The translations under genes and the position numbers were made by a program. From Streptomyces iakyrus (GTDB lineage Bacteria > Actinomycetota > Actinomycetes > Streptomycetales > Streptomycetaceae), in NCBI RefSeq assembly GCF_000717055.1, contig NZ_JNXI01000037.1, forward strand, positions 70,500-134,499: DNA of 64,000 nt, written 5' to 3'. The notes beneath the pieces are model-generated. The model was given only the letters and a program-made list of their open reading frames with translations. It searched no databases and was not told the origin of the DNA. The first letter of the stretch is position 1, and the number at the start of each line of letters is the position of its first letter. Below, one piece after another: positions 27,939 to 36,812 of this stretch.

Positions 27939-29699
27939 ATGTCGCGCACACGCTCAGTCGCCGGCTCCGGCCGGGGCATCCACCGTCGTTCCGTCCTCGC
28001 CGCCACCGGCGCGGTCGCCCTCTCCGGGGGCGTCGGCTACGCCCTGCGGCCCAGCGACAGCCAGGCCGCCACGGTCAAGGAGAGCACCGACGCCGCCGTC
28101 GCGGCCTCCTCGCGCCGGGCACCGGCCGCGCCGCTGGCCCCCTACACCAAGGGCACCACCCTGGCGTCCGTCGCCGCCCCGCGCGGCAGCTCCGGCTACC
28201 GGCGTCTGAACGACGGGCCCGGCTGGCAGCGGGTCGTCCGCTCCGACCTGGCCGCGCCCAAGCCCGGCCGGGCCGGCCGCCGTACCCCGCTCGCCGCGTT
28301 CGTGCAGCTCACCGACCTGCACATCATCGACGCCCAGCACCCGTTGCGTCTGGAGTACCTGCGCTCGGCCGACATCCACGCCTGGCGGCCGCACGAGGCG
28401 CTGACCGTGCAGGGCGCGATCGCGCTGGTGGAGCGGATCAACGCGCTGCGCGGCGCCCCCGTCACCGGCGCCCCGCTGCACTTCGCCATGACCACCGGCG
28501 ACAACACGGACAACAACGCCAAGTCCGAGCTGGACTGGTTCCTGAAGATCATGAGCGGGGGACGCATCACGCCCAACACGGGTGACCCGCGCCGGTACGA
28601 GGGTGTCCAGAACAGCGGCCTCAAGCAGTACTGGCAGCCCGACGCCGCGGTCCGCGACAGCGACAAGCAAGCGGGCTTCCCCCACCTCGACGGCTTCCTG
28701 AAGGCCGCGATCCGCGAGGTGCGCAGCCCCGGCCTCAACCTCCCCTGGTACTCGACGGTCGGCAACCACGACTCGCTGCCGATGGGCTGCTACGCCTCGC
28801 ACGGTGACTCGTACCTCACCGAACTCGCCGTCGGCGGCAAGAAGCTGATGGACGTCTCCGCGGCCGAGGCGCAGCGGCTCCAGGCGCAGATCAAGAAGGC
28901 CCGCGACCCGCAGGGCGTCCGCTACCACGACTTCCTCACCTCCCAGGCCCGCCGCATGCGTTCGGTCACCCCCGACGAGCGGCGCGCCCCCTTCACCCAG
29001 GCCGAGTACCTGAAGGCCCACCTGGACCCGGCCCACCGCGGCGTCGGACCGGCCGGTCACGGCTACTCCTCCGCCAACCTGGACGCGGGCACCCAGTACT
29101 ACGCCTTCCGCATCTCCGACGACGTCATCGGCATCAGCCTGGACACCACCGACTCCGGCGGCCACTACGAGGGGTCCGTCGGCACGGCCCAGCTCAAGTG
29201 GCTCGACAAGACACTGCGGGACAACAAGGACTCCTACGCGGTGATCTTCAGCCACCACACCAGCAAGACGATGACGAACCTCCGCCGCGACCCGGCCCGC
29301 CCCACCGAGCGCCGCCACGACGGCCAGGAGGTCCTCGCCCTGCTCGGCAACCACCCCAGGGTGCTTGCGTGGGTGAACGGCCACATCCACAAGAACGTCA
29401 TCACCCCGCACGCCCTGGCGAGCGGCGGCTCCTTCTGGGAGATCTCCACCGCCTCCCACGTCGACTTCCCGCAGCTGGCCCGGGTCATCGAACTGACCGA
29501 CAACAAGGACGGCACGATCTCCCTGTTCACGACGCTGGTGGAGTCCTCGGCCCCGTCCCGCACGGACTTCTCCGACCTCTCCCAGACCGGCCTCGCGGCC
29601 CTCTACCGCGAGCTGTCCCTCAACGCGCCCGGCGCGAGCACGACCCTCGGCGGCGACCCGAACGACCGCAACACCGAACTGGTGCTCAAGAAGGGCTGA
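27939..29699 (+). CDS. Tat-exported metallophosphoesterase (TIGR03767-like)
   Basis: A 586-residue calcineurin-like phosphoesterase. The N-terminus carries a twin-arginine signal (HRRSVLAATGAVALSGG), so it is exported folded. Metal-binding motifs are present: TDLHIID, TTGDNTDN, VGNHDSLP, SHHTSK and NGHIHKN. The family (actinobacterial TIGR03767) is long compared with ordinary phosphoesterases, with an insert of about 200 residues between the third and fourth motifs. The ATG at 27939 is preceded by GGGGAGAG. Substrate unknown. Confidence 0.9.
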   Translation: MSRTRSVAGSGRGIHRRSVLAATGAVALSGGVGYALRPSDSQAATVKESTDAAVAASSRRAPAAPLAPYTKGTTLASVAAPRGSSGYRRLNDGPGWQRVVRSDLAAPKPGRAGRRTPLAAFVQLTDLHIIDAQHPLRLEYLRSADIHAWRPHEALTVQGAIALVERINALRGAPVTGAPLHFAMTTGDNTDNNAKSELDWFLKIMSGGRITPNTGDPRRYEGVQNSGLKQYWQPDAAVRDSDKQAGFPHLDGFLKAAIREVRSPGLNLPWYSTVGNHDSLPMGCYASHGDSYLTELAVGGKKLMDVSAAEAQRLQAQIKKARDPQGVRYHDFLTSQARRMRSVTPDERRAPFTQAEYLKAHLDPAHRGVGPAGHGYSSANLDAGTQYYAFRISDDVIGISLDTTDSGGHYEGSVGTAQLKWLDKTLRDNKDSYAVIFSHHTSKTMTNLRRDPARPTERRHDGQEVLALLGNHPRVLAWVNGHIHKNVITPHALASGGSFWEISTASHVDFPQLARVIELTDNKDGTISLFTTLVESSAPSRTDFSDLSQTGLAALYRELSLNAPGASTTLGGDPNDRNTELVLKKG

Positions 29700-29798
29700 T
29701 ACCCGCTCAACCGCCCGGCGGCGGTCAACCCCCGCCCCCGCCACCGGAGTCCCGCCTCCCGGCACGACTCGACATGACGTGACAGGGGGAACGGGGAC

Positions 29799-30843
29799 AT
29801 GAACAGACGCGTGCGCACGGCGGCCCTGACGGCGGCGACGGCGATGGCGCTGTCGGCGGCCCTGGCGGCTCCGGCGGGGCCACGGCACCTGGGCGGCCAC
29901 GGCCGGGGTCGGCGACCTGAAGAAGGGAACGCCGCGTTCGGCCCGGGACCACTACCGGATCGCCAGCATCACCAAGACGTTCGTCGCCACGGTCGTCCTC
30001 CAACTGGAGGCGCAAGGGCGGCTGTCGCTCGACGACACCGTGGAGCAGTGGCTGCCGGGCGCGGTCCGGGGCGATGGCCACGACGGCCGGCGCATCACGA
30101 TCCGGCAGCTCCTGAACCACACCAGCGGCATCTTCGACTACCTGGAGGACCCGGGCTTCCAGCAGACGTACATGACCGCCAAGGGCTTCCTGAAGCACCG
30201 CTTCGACGAGGCGGCCCCCGAGGACATGCTCGCCATCGCGACGAAGAACGAGCCGTACTTCGAGCCCGGCGCGTCGTTCGCCTACTCCAACACCAACTAC
30301 CTCCTGGCCGCCCGGGTGATCGAGAAGGCCACCGGCAACGACTACGGCGACGAGATCGACCGCCGGATCATCGGCCCCCTGCACCTGACCTCGACGTCGG
30401 TCCCCACCGCCCGGGTCACCCTGCCCCGGCCCGGCAGCCGCGCCTACTCCAAGCTGGCCAGGACGGACACCGGCCCGACGTACGACGTCACGGAACTGAA
30501 CCCGCGCCTGGCCTACGGCTCCGGGCAGATGGTCTCCAGCTCCGCCGACCTGAACCGCTTCTACTCGGCCCTGCTCCGGGGCAGGCTGCTCCCGCCCGAG
30601 CAGCTGAAAGAGATGAAGACCACCGTCCCGTCCAGCCGGGACACCAGCCGCTACGGCCTGGGGCTCGTCGACCGCAAGCTCTGTTGCGGCGTGCACGTCT
30701 GGGGCCACGACGGCGGGATCTACGGCTCGAACTCGGACGCGGTGACCAGCGAGGACGGCCGGCACTCCCTCGCCGTCAACTTCAACGGCGACTGGTCGGG
30801 GAGCACCGACGCGATCATCGAGGCGGAGTTCTGCGGCCGGTAG
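29799..30843 (+). pseudogene. Serine beta-lactamase/D-Ala-D-Ala carboxypeptidase family gene with internal deletion and frameshift
   Basis: The ATG at 29799 starts a clear signal peptide (MNRRVRTAALTAATAMALS...) in one frame, while the catalytic part lies in another frame from about 29881 (GTWAATAGVGDLKKGTP). That part has the active-site SITK tetrad, the Y-S-N motif (AYSNTNYLL) and a His-Asp-Gly motif (WGHDGG). No start codon in the catalytic frame precedes SITK, so the gene cannot make a working enzyme as written. The usual 20-30 residues between signal and catalytic domain are also missing, so one deletion near 29875 would explain both defects. Assembly error is possible. Confidence 0.75.
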
Positions 30844-30856
30844 CCACGCACAGCGC

Positions 30857-30894
30857 GAGGAGGGGCCGCCGGGGTGTCCCGGCGGCCCCTCCTC
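30857..30894. terminator. Bidirectional terminator
   Basis: Perfect 17-bp stem GAGGAGGGGCCGCCGGG / CCCGGCGGCCCCTCCTC with loop GTGT, between convergent genes. Confidence 0.9.
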
Positions 30895-30925
30895 CCCCCC
30901 TCCTGGTCCTGCGCCCGGTCCGTCA

Positions 30926-31966
30926 CTACCGGGGCAGGACCACGACATACGCCGCCGGTTCGCGGTCGGCCGAGGCCATCAGGGCCGTGCGGAGCACCGT
31001 CGCCTGCTGCTCCGGGGCGTCGCGGAGCTTCCTCGGCGTGATGTGCACGACCGTGATGCCGAGCCGTTCCAGGTGCTCGCGCTTGCGGGCGTACTCGGAC
31101 CACAGGGCGTCGTCGTCCTGCCGGGGAGCCCGGGTGTCGAGTTCCACCGCCACCGCCTGGTCCGGCCAGTACGCGTCGAGGCCGCCGAGGTAGGGGCCGC
31201 CGGGCAGGCGCAGGTCGACGTTCCAGGCCGGGTCGGGCAGGCCGTACTCGCGGACCATCCGGTACAGGCGGTCCTCCGCCCGGGCCCGGCCCTCGGCGAG
31301 CAGGGAATCCACCGCGTCCACGACGTGCGGGCGGCTCAGCAGCCGTGCCTGGTTCAGTTCCCGGACCACCGCAGCCGGGTCGCAGTGGCCGCCGCGGACC
31401 GCCTCCGTGAGCAGCCGGCGGACGGTGCCGGCGTCCGCGAGTCCGGCCACCGCGTCGGCCAGCGCGCGGGCGACCGGCGCCACCGGCACCCCGGTGACCT
31501 GCTCGGGGTCGGGCATGACGGGCGTGCGGACGATCCGCGCGCAGCCCGTGGAGCGCAGCCTCCGCAGCCGCGGGACCAGGACGTCGATGGTGTCCAGGGA
31601 CGGCAGCGGGGGAGTGGAGGAGAAGCCGTGCAGGGTCAGCGCGGCCAGGCCCGTGATCATCGCCTCGGGGTAGGCGGGGGCGTGCGGCCGGCTCCCGCCC
31701 GGCTGGGCGGGGACCCCGGTGCCGCGCTCCCGCGCCGCGTACATCAGCACCGCGTGCAGCCGCTCCTCGCTGGTCGGCGGGCCCGGGTGGAGCAGGACGA
31801 CGCCCGGGAGGAGCTGTTGCCAGGGGCCGCCCGCGCGGCACTGCTCGTTCGTCTCGGCCGTGGAGACGCCGTGCGAACGGAGCCGGGCCGTGGTCGTCAC
31901 ACGGGGGCGGCCGCCGCCGGACAGGTCGTGCAGCGGGCGGGGGGAGAGCGGGGCGTTGTGGGTCAT
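30926..31966 (-). CDS. AbiEi-like N-terminus with DUF559-type nuclease-like C-terminus
   Basis: A 346-residue soluble protein. The N-terminal part (GVSTAETNEQCRAGGPWQQL...ALTLHG) resembles the winged-helix antitoxin-like domain of AbiEi proteins. The last 110 residues resemble the DUF559/very-short-patch-repair nuclease fold (LGGLDAYWPDQAVAVELDTR, YARKREHLERLGITVVHITP). Such fusions are common in Streptomyces and uncharacterised. No toxin partner is adjacent. The ATG at 31966 gives MTHNAPLSP; TTGTCC and TGTAAC, 17 bases apart on the minus strand upstream, are a possible promoter. Confidence 0.75.
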   Translation of the reverse strand: MTHNAPLSPRPLHDLSGGGRPRVTTTARLRSHGVSTAETNEQCRAGGPWQQLLPGVVLLHPGPPTSEERLHAVLMYAARERGTGVPAQPGGSRPHAPAYPEAMITGLAALTLHGFSSTPPLPSLDTIDVLVPRLRRLRSTGCARIVRTPVMPDPEQVTGVPVAPVARALADAVAGLADAGTVRRLLTEAVRGGHCDPAAVVRELNQARLLSRPHVVDAVDSLLAEGRARAEDRLYRMVREYGLPDPAWNVDLRLPGGPYLGGLDAYWPDQAVAVELDTRAPRQDDDALWSEYARKREHLERLGITVVHITPRKLRDAPEQQATVLRTALMASADREPAAYVVVLPR

Positions 31967-32071
31967 GCCCCGCAATTTCCCGCGCTCCGGCCCTCTTTGA
32001 ACCGCTGTTACAGGTCCGTCGACACATACGGACAATCCGGCACTAAAGGACGGATGTTCGGATGCCGAAAG

Positions 32072-32101
32072 CCCCTGGTCCGTTCGGGTGCGGGCCAGGG
32101 G
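32072..32101 (-). terminator. Candidate terminator of the second pepN
   Basis: CCCCTGG / CCAGGGG stem with a 16-base loop followed on the minus strand by CTTTC, about 60 bases past the stop. Confidence 0.55.
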
Positions 32102-32162
32102 TTACGGCTCACGGGGCGATCGTCTCGTAACGAAGGCGGAACGCCTGGATCTCAGGCCAAAG

Positions 32163-34742
32163 CTACTGGTCAGCGGCCTCGTCGCACGCCTGTCCACGCA
32201 ACGCCCGTGCCAGATCGTCACGGGACTCCAGCACCAGCCGGCGCAGCGCCGGGGCCGCCTCCTTGTGGGCGTCCAGCCAGGCGTCCGTGGCGTCCAGCGT
32301 CTCCTTCGACTGCTGGAGCGAGGGGAACAGGCCCTGCACCACGTGCATGCCGATCTGGATCGACCGCTCGGCCCAGATCCGCTCGATCGCCGCGAAGTAC
32401 TTCTCGGCGTACGGCGCGATCAGCTCCCGCTGCGAGCCCTGGGAGAAGCCCGCGATGGTCGCCTCGACCATGGCGTTGGACAGCGCGTCCGACTCCACGA
32501 CCTGCGCCCATGCCTGCGCCTTCACCGCCTCGGACGGGCGGGCGGCCAGGCAGCGCACCTGGTGGCGCTTGCCGGAGGCCGTGTCGTCCCGGGCCAGCTC
32601 CTCGGCCAGGGCCTTCTCGTCCACCACCCCGTGCGCGGCCAGCGGCTCCAGGAACACCCAGCGCAGCTCCTGGTCCACGTCGAGGCCCTCGACCGTCGCC
32701 GTGCCCGCGAGCAGGTCCCGCAGCAGCTCGAAGTCGGCCTCGGTGGTGGCCGTCCGGGCGAAGAAGCGCGCCCAGGCGAGCTGATGCTCGCTGCCCGGTC
32801 CGGCCGCGTACAGCTCGCGCCGGGCGCCCTCGGCGAGCAGCGCGGCGGCCGTCTCACGCCGGGCGGGCGCCGTGTAGTGGGTGATTGCCGACTCGGCCCA
32901 GGCGTGCAGCATCTGCACCACGCCGATCTCGGACTCGCGCCCGCCGAAGCGCAGCACCAGGTCCACGAAGTCCCGCGCCGGGAGCAGTGCGTCCCGCGTC
33001 ATGTTCCACAGCGCCGACCAGCACAGGGCGCGCGCGAGCGGGTCGGTGACCGAGCCGAGGTGGTCGCGCAGGGTCGCCAGCGACGTCGTGTCGAAGCGGG
33101 TCTTGCAGTACGTCAGGTCGTCGTCGTTGACCAGGACCAGGTCCGGTGCCTCGGCTCCGGCCAGATCCGCCACGACCGTCCGAGGGCCGTCGACGTCGCT
33201 CTCCACGCGTGCGTAGCGCTCCAGCGTCCCTTCGTCCGTGACGCGGTACAGGCCCACCGCGACCCGGTGCGGGCGCAGTTCGGGGTACGCCTCCGCCGCC
33301 TCCTGCACCACCGCCAGCTCCTCGACGCGGCCGTCCGCGCCCAGGAGCACCTGCGGCGTCAGCGCGTTCACCCCGGCCGTCTGGAGCCAGGACCGCGACC
33401 AGGCGCTCATGTCCCGGCCGCTTGTCTCCTCCAGTGCCGACAGCAGGTCACCGAGGCGGGTGTTGCCGTAGGCGTGCCGCTTGAAGTAGCGCCGGGCGCC
33501 CTCCAGGAACGCCTCCTCGCCGACGTACGCCACGAGCTGCTTCAGCACCGACGCGCCCTTGGCGTACGTGATGCCGTCGAAGTTGAGCTTGGCGTCCTGG
33601 AGGTCGCGGATGTCCGCCGTGATCGGGTGCGTGGAGGGCAGCTGGTCGGCGCGGTAGGCCCAGGCCTTGCGGCGGTTGGCGAAGGTGATCCAGCCGCCCG
33701 CGAAGCGGGTCGCGCCGACGAGCGAGAACGCGCCCATGAAGTCCGCGAAGGACTCCTTCAGCCACAGGTCGTCCCACCACTCCATGGTGACCAGGTCGCC
33801 GAACCACATGTGCGCCATCTCGTGCAGGATGACGTTGGCCCGGCCCTCGTAGGACGCCTGCGTCACCTTCCCGCGGAAGATGAACTCCTCCCGGAACGTC
33901 ACAAGACCCGGGTTCTCCATCGCGCCCAGGTTGTACTCGGGCACGAACGCCTGGTCGTACTTCCCGAACGGGTACGGGTAGTCGAAGTGGTCGTGGAAGA
34001 AGTCCAGGCCCTGCTTGGTGACGAGGAACACGTCGTCGGCGTCGAAGTAGGGCGCGAGGCCCTTGCGGCACAGGGCGCCGAGCGGGATCTCCAGGGTCGT
34101 GCCGTCGGAGAACGTACGCGAGTAGGAGTCCGTCACGTAGTGGTACGGGCCCGCCACCACACAGGTGATGTACGTCGAGACCGGCTTGGTCTCGGCGAAC
34201 CGCCACACCCCGTCGGTCTGTTCACCGGGCCCGTTGCTCCACACCGTCCAGCCCTCCGGCGCCCGCACCTCGAAGCGGTACGGGGCCTTCAGGTCGGGCT
34301 GCTCGAAGTTGGCGAAGACCCGGCGCGCGTCGGCCGGCTCGTACTGCGTGTACAGGTACACCTCGCCGTCCTCGGGGTCGACGAAGCGGTGCAGGCCCTC
34401 GCCGGTGCGCGAGTAGGCGCACCGGGCGTCGACCACCAGCTCGTTGTCCGCGGCCAGGTCCTCCAGCGTGATCCGGGAGCCGTCGAATACCTCGCCGGGG
34501 TTCAGATCACGGCCGTTGAGCGAGACGGCCGCCACACTCGGCGCGATCAGGTCGGCGAAGCTGCTCGCCCCGGGCTCGTTGCAGCGGAAGCGGACCGTCG
34601 TGACGGAGCGGAAGGTGCGGGGCCCGTCCCCCGGGTCCTCACCGACCGCGGACCGCAGGTCGAGGGACACCTCGTACCCGTCGACGCTCAGCAGGGCGGC
34701 CCGCTCCCGGGCCTCGTCGCGGGACAGATTCTCACCGGGCAC
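32163..34742 (-). CDS. pepN: Aminopeptidase N (M1 family), copy 2
   Basis: Paralogue of the protein at 17344-19923, also 859 residues and similar along its full length. GAMEN (GAMENPG) and zinc site His307-Glu308-x-x-His311 with Glu330 (HEMAHMWFGDL...KESF) are intact, so it should be active. The GTG at 34742 has GAGGAG 8 bases upstream, the same arrangement as in copy 1; the frame extends to 34895 but this region carries the divergent DsbA-like promoter. Cytoplasmic. Confidence 0.94.
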   Translation of the reverse strand: MPGENLSRDEARERAALLSVDGYEVSLDLRSAVGEDPGDGPRTFRSVTTVRFRCNEPGASSFADLIAPSVAAVSLNGRDLNPGEVFDGSRITLEDLAADNELVVDARCAYSRTGEGLHRFVDPEDGEVYLYTQYEPADARRVFANFEQPDLKAPYRFEVRAPEGWTVWSNGPGEQTDGVWRFAETKPVSTYITCVVAGPYHYVTDSYSRTFSDGTTLEIPLGALCRKGLAPYFDADDVFLVTKQGLDFFHDHFDYPYPFGKYDQAFVPEYNLGAMENPGLVTFREEFIFRGKVTQASYEGRANVILHEMAHMWFGDLVTMEWWDDLWLKESFADFMGAFSLVGATRFAGGWITFANRRKAWAYRADQLPSTHPITADIRDLQDAKLNFDGITYAKGASVLKQLVAYVGEEAFLEGARRYFKRHAYGNTRLGDLLSALEETSGRDMSAWSRSWLQTAGVNALTPQVLLGADGRVEELAVVQEAAEAYPELRPHRVAVGLYRVTDEGTLERYARVESDVDGPRTVVADLAGAEAPDLVLVNDDDLTYCKTRFDTTSLATLRDHLGSVTDPLARALCWSALWNMTRDALLPARDFVDLVLRFGGRESEIGVVQMLHAWAESAITHYTAPARRETAAALLAEGARRELYAAGPGSEHQLAWARFFARTATTEADFELLRDLLAGTATVEGLDVDQELRWVFLEPLAAHGVVDEKALAEELARDDTASGKRHQVRCLAARPSEAVKAQAWAQVVESDALSNAMVEATIAGFSQGSQRELIAPYAEKYFAAIERIWAERSIQIGMHVVQGLFPSLQQSKETLDATDAWLDAHKEAAPALRRLVLESRDDLARALRGQACDEAADQ

Positions 34743-34879
34743 GGGCGGCACTCCTCGGATGTCGTGGGGCACGGCTGAACAGGACTGATCCTGCCACGTG
34801 CCCCTGACACGGGGCAGCCGGGAATGACGGGAGCGCACACCGGCGTTGCCGGAGAAACGGTTTCCTCGTGAGGAGAGAC

Positions 34880-35518
34880 ATGCCGGACAAGACACCCGTC
34901 GACTTCTGGTTCGACCCGCTGTGCCCCTGGGCCTGGATGACCTCCCGCTGGGTCCTGGAGGTGGAGAAGGTCAGGGACATCGAGGTCCGCTGGCATGTCA
35001 TGAGTCTCGCCGTCCTGAACGAGGACAAGCTGGACGAACTGCCCGAGGAGTACCGCGAACTGCTGGAGACCAAGGCGTGGGGCCCCGTCCGGGTCGTCAT
35101 AGCCGCGCAGCAGGAGCACGGCCCCGAGGTCCTCGGCGACTTCTACACCGCGCTCGGCACGCGCATCCACAACCGGTCCGAGGGCCCCGGCAAGGAGACG
35201 GTCGCCGCCGCCCTGAAGGACGCGGGCCTGCCCGAGTCGCTCCTGGAGCACTGGGACGCCACCCCGTACGAGGCCGAGCTGCGCGCCTCCCACAAGGAGG
35301 GCATCGACAAGGTCGGCCAGGACGTCGGCACCCCGGTCATCGCCGTGCCCGGCTCCGACGGCGAGCAGATCGCCTTCTTCGGCCCGGTCGTCACCCCGGC
35401 CCCGCAGGGCGAGGAGGCCGGCCGCCTCTGGGACGGCACCCTCGCCGTGGCCTCGGTCCCCGGCTTCTACGAGATCAAGCGCTCCCGCACCAAGGGCCCG
35501 GACTTCTCCAACCTGTAG
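34880..35518 (+). CDS. DsbA-family thioredoxin-fold protein (mycothiol-dependent reductase-like) with CPWA active site
   Basis: A 212-residue protein of the DsbA/FrnE-like family closest to Mycobacterium Rv2466c, a mycothiol-dependent nitroreductase. The region FWFDPLCPWAWMTSRWVLEV corresponds to the Rv2466c active site, where CPWC is usual; here Cys15 is kept and the resolving Cys is Ala18. The cis-Pro loop is GTPVIAV. No signal peptide, so cytoplasmic. The ATG at 34880 has AGGAGAG close upstream. Divergent from pepN copy 2. Confidence 0.88.
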   Translation: MPDKTPVDFWFDPLCPWAWMTSRWVLEVEKVRDIEVRWHVMSLAVLNEDKLDELPEEYRELLETKAWGPVRVVIAAQQEHGPEVLGDFYTALGTRIHNRSEGPGKETVAAALKDAGLPESLLEHWDATPYEAELRASHKEGIDKVGQDVGTPVIAVPGSDGEQIAFFGPVVTPAPQGEEAGRLWDGTLAVASVPGFYEIKRSRTKGPDFSNL

Positions 35519-35521
35519 GGC

Positions 35522-35749
35522 TCACTCGGCGGGGACGGCCTGGATCTTGAGTTCCTCCGGGAGCAGGCCGTCCTCACCGCGGTTGAGGTAGCGCTGGTAC
35601 CACCGGCAGCCGACCGCGGTGCAGCGCCAGTAGTCGTCCACGAAGTGCCCGTGCCCCTTCTCCGCCCGGACCGCCGCCCGCTCGGCGGCGTTGAACATCC
35701 GGAACTCCTGCATGGTGCCGCAGGTCCGGCACGCCCGGCTCACCGTCAT
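35522..35749 (-). CDS. Small four-cysteine protein, unknown
   Basis: A 75-residue conserved-type protein with two cysteine pairs (CRTC near residue 7 and CTAVGC near residue 43) that could bind zinc. The ATG (35749-35747) overlaps the TGA of the phosphodiesterase gene as TGATG, so it is translationally coupled. It ends 3 bases from the convergent DsbA-like gene. Function unknown. Confidence 0.7.
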   Translation of the reverse strand: MTVSRACRTCGTMQEFRMFNAAERAAVRAEKGHGHFVDDYWRCTAVGCRWYQRYLNRGEDGLLPEELKIQAVPAE

Positions 35750-36786
35750 CAGCTCCTCCTCGCGATCACCGCCAAGTCCGGGAAGTCGGTTACGACCGCA
35801 TCGACCCCCATGCGGTAGTACAGCGCGTATTCCGCGAACGCGTCCCCGAAATCGTTCGCTCCGCTCCCGCGCCGGAACCGCTCCGGCAGGAACTGGTTCT
35901 CCGCGCGGAAGGTGTACGGCCCGATCCGCAGCCCCGCCGCATGCGCGTCCGCGACGAGCGTCGTGCCCGCCACCGAGGACTTGTCAGGCCCGATCCAGTC
36001 CGCGTACTGAGCGATCCCCGCCAGCCCCGCCGGCGTCATCATGTCCCGGTAGGTCACCGAGGGCAGGTCGTAGGGTCCGCCCGTCGTCCCCAGCGCCTGC
36101 CACAGGGGCACGTCCAGATCCGTCATGCGCCGCAGGCTCGTCGGTTCGAAGGACTGCACGACGCACTCGCGCCGCCCCAGCCGGTTGCGGCGGATCGCGG
36201 CCGCCAGCTTCGGCTCCAACGGCAGTCCGATCGAGCGGAAGTACGTGGGGTGCTTGGTCTCCGGGAAGACCGCGATCGTGCGGCCGTGCTCCCGCGACAG
36301 CTTCCGCGCCAGGTCCACGACCTCCTGGAAGGTCATGATTTCCGCACGCCCGTCGAAGACGGTGTTGCGGTTGCGGACCGCGGGCAGCCGCTCCACCGCC
36401 CGCAGCGTCTTCAGCTCGGCCAGCGTGAAGTCCTCCGTGAACCAGCCGGTCACCTGCCGCCCGTCGACCGTCTTCGTCGTCCGGCGGTCCGCGAACTCCG
36501 GGTGGCGGGCCACGTCGGTCGTCTGGGAAATCTCGTTCTCGTGCCGGACCACCAGCACATGGTCCTTCGTCGGCACCAGGTCCGGTTCGATCCAGTCGGC
36601 GCCCGTCTGCACGGCGTACGTGTAGGAGGGGGCCGTGTGCTCCGGGCGCCAGCCGGCCGCACCGCGGTGGCCGATGACGACCGGGCCGCCGCCCGTGCGG
36701 GGCCCGGCCGCCGCCGGGCCCGCCGTGGCGGCTGCGCCGGTTCCCGCGGCCGCCGCGAGCAGGAGGGATCTCCGTCCGAGTTGCAT
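35749..36786 (-). CDS. Exported glycerophosphodiester phosphodiesterase
   Basis: A 345-residue GDPD enzyme that hydrolyses glycerophosphodiesters to glycerol-3-phosphate and an alcohol. Twin-arginine signal at the N-terminus (GRRSLLLAAAAG). Catalytic motifs: GHRGAAGWRPEHT (HR...E), the acidic metal ligand in WIEPDLVPTKDHVLVVRHE, and FPETKHP. The ATG at 36786 has GAGGAG 5 bases upstream. It lies 26 bases after an FGGY kinase gene on the same strand and may be the last metabolic step of the sugar/polyol operon, releasing substrate outside the cell; this link is inference. Confidence 0.9.
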   Translation of the reverse strand: MQLGRRSLLLAAAAGTGAAATAGPAAAGPRTGGGPVVIGHRGAAGWRPEHTAPSYTYAVQTGADWIEPDLVPTKDHVLVVRHENEISQTTDVARHPEFADRRTTKTVDGRQVTGWFTEDFTLAELKTLRAVERLPAVRNRNTVFDGRAEIMTFQEVVDLARKLSREHGRTIAVFPETKHPTYFRSIGLPLEPKLAAAIRRNRLGRRECVVQSFEPTSLRRMTDLDVPLWQALGTTGGPYDLPSVTYRDMMTPAGLAGIAQYADWIGPDKSSVAGTTLVADAHAAGLRIGPYTFRAENQFLPERFRRGSGANDFGDAFAEYALYYRMGVDAVVTDFPDLAVIARRS

Positions 36787-36812
36787 AGGACTCCTCTTCG
36801 TCGACACCAGGT

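Noticed and set aside
36787..36810. Upstream GTG start for the glycerophosphodiesterase inside its ribosome binding site
   Set aside because: GAGGAG at the right distance favours the ATG at 36786, which also gives a proper twin-arginine signal.
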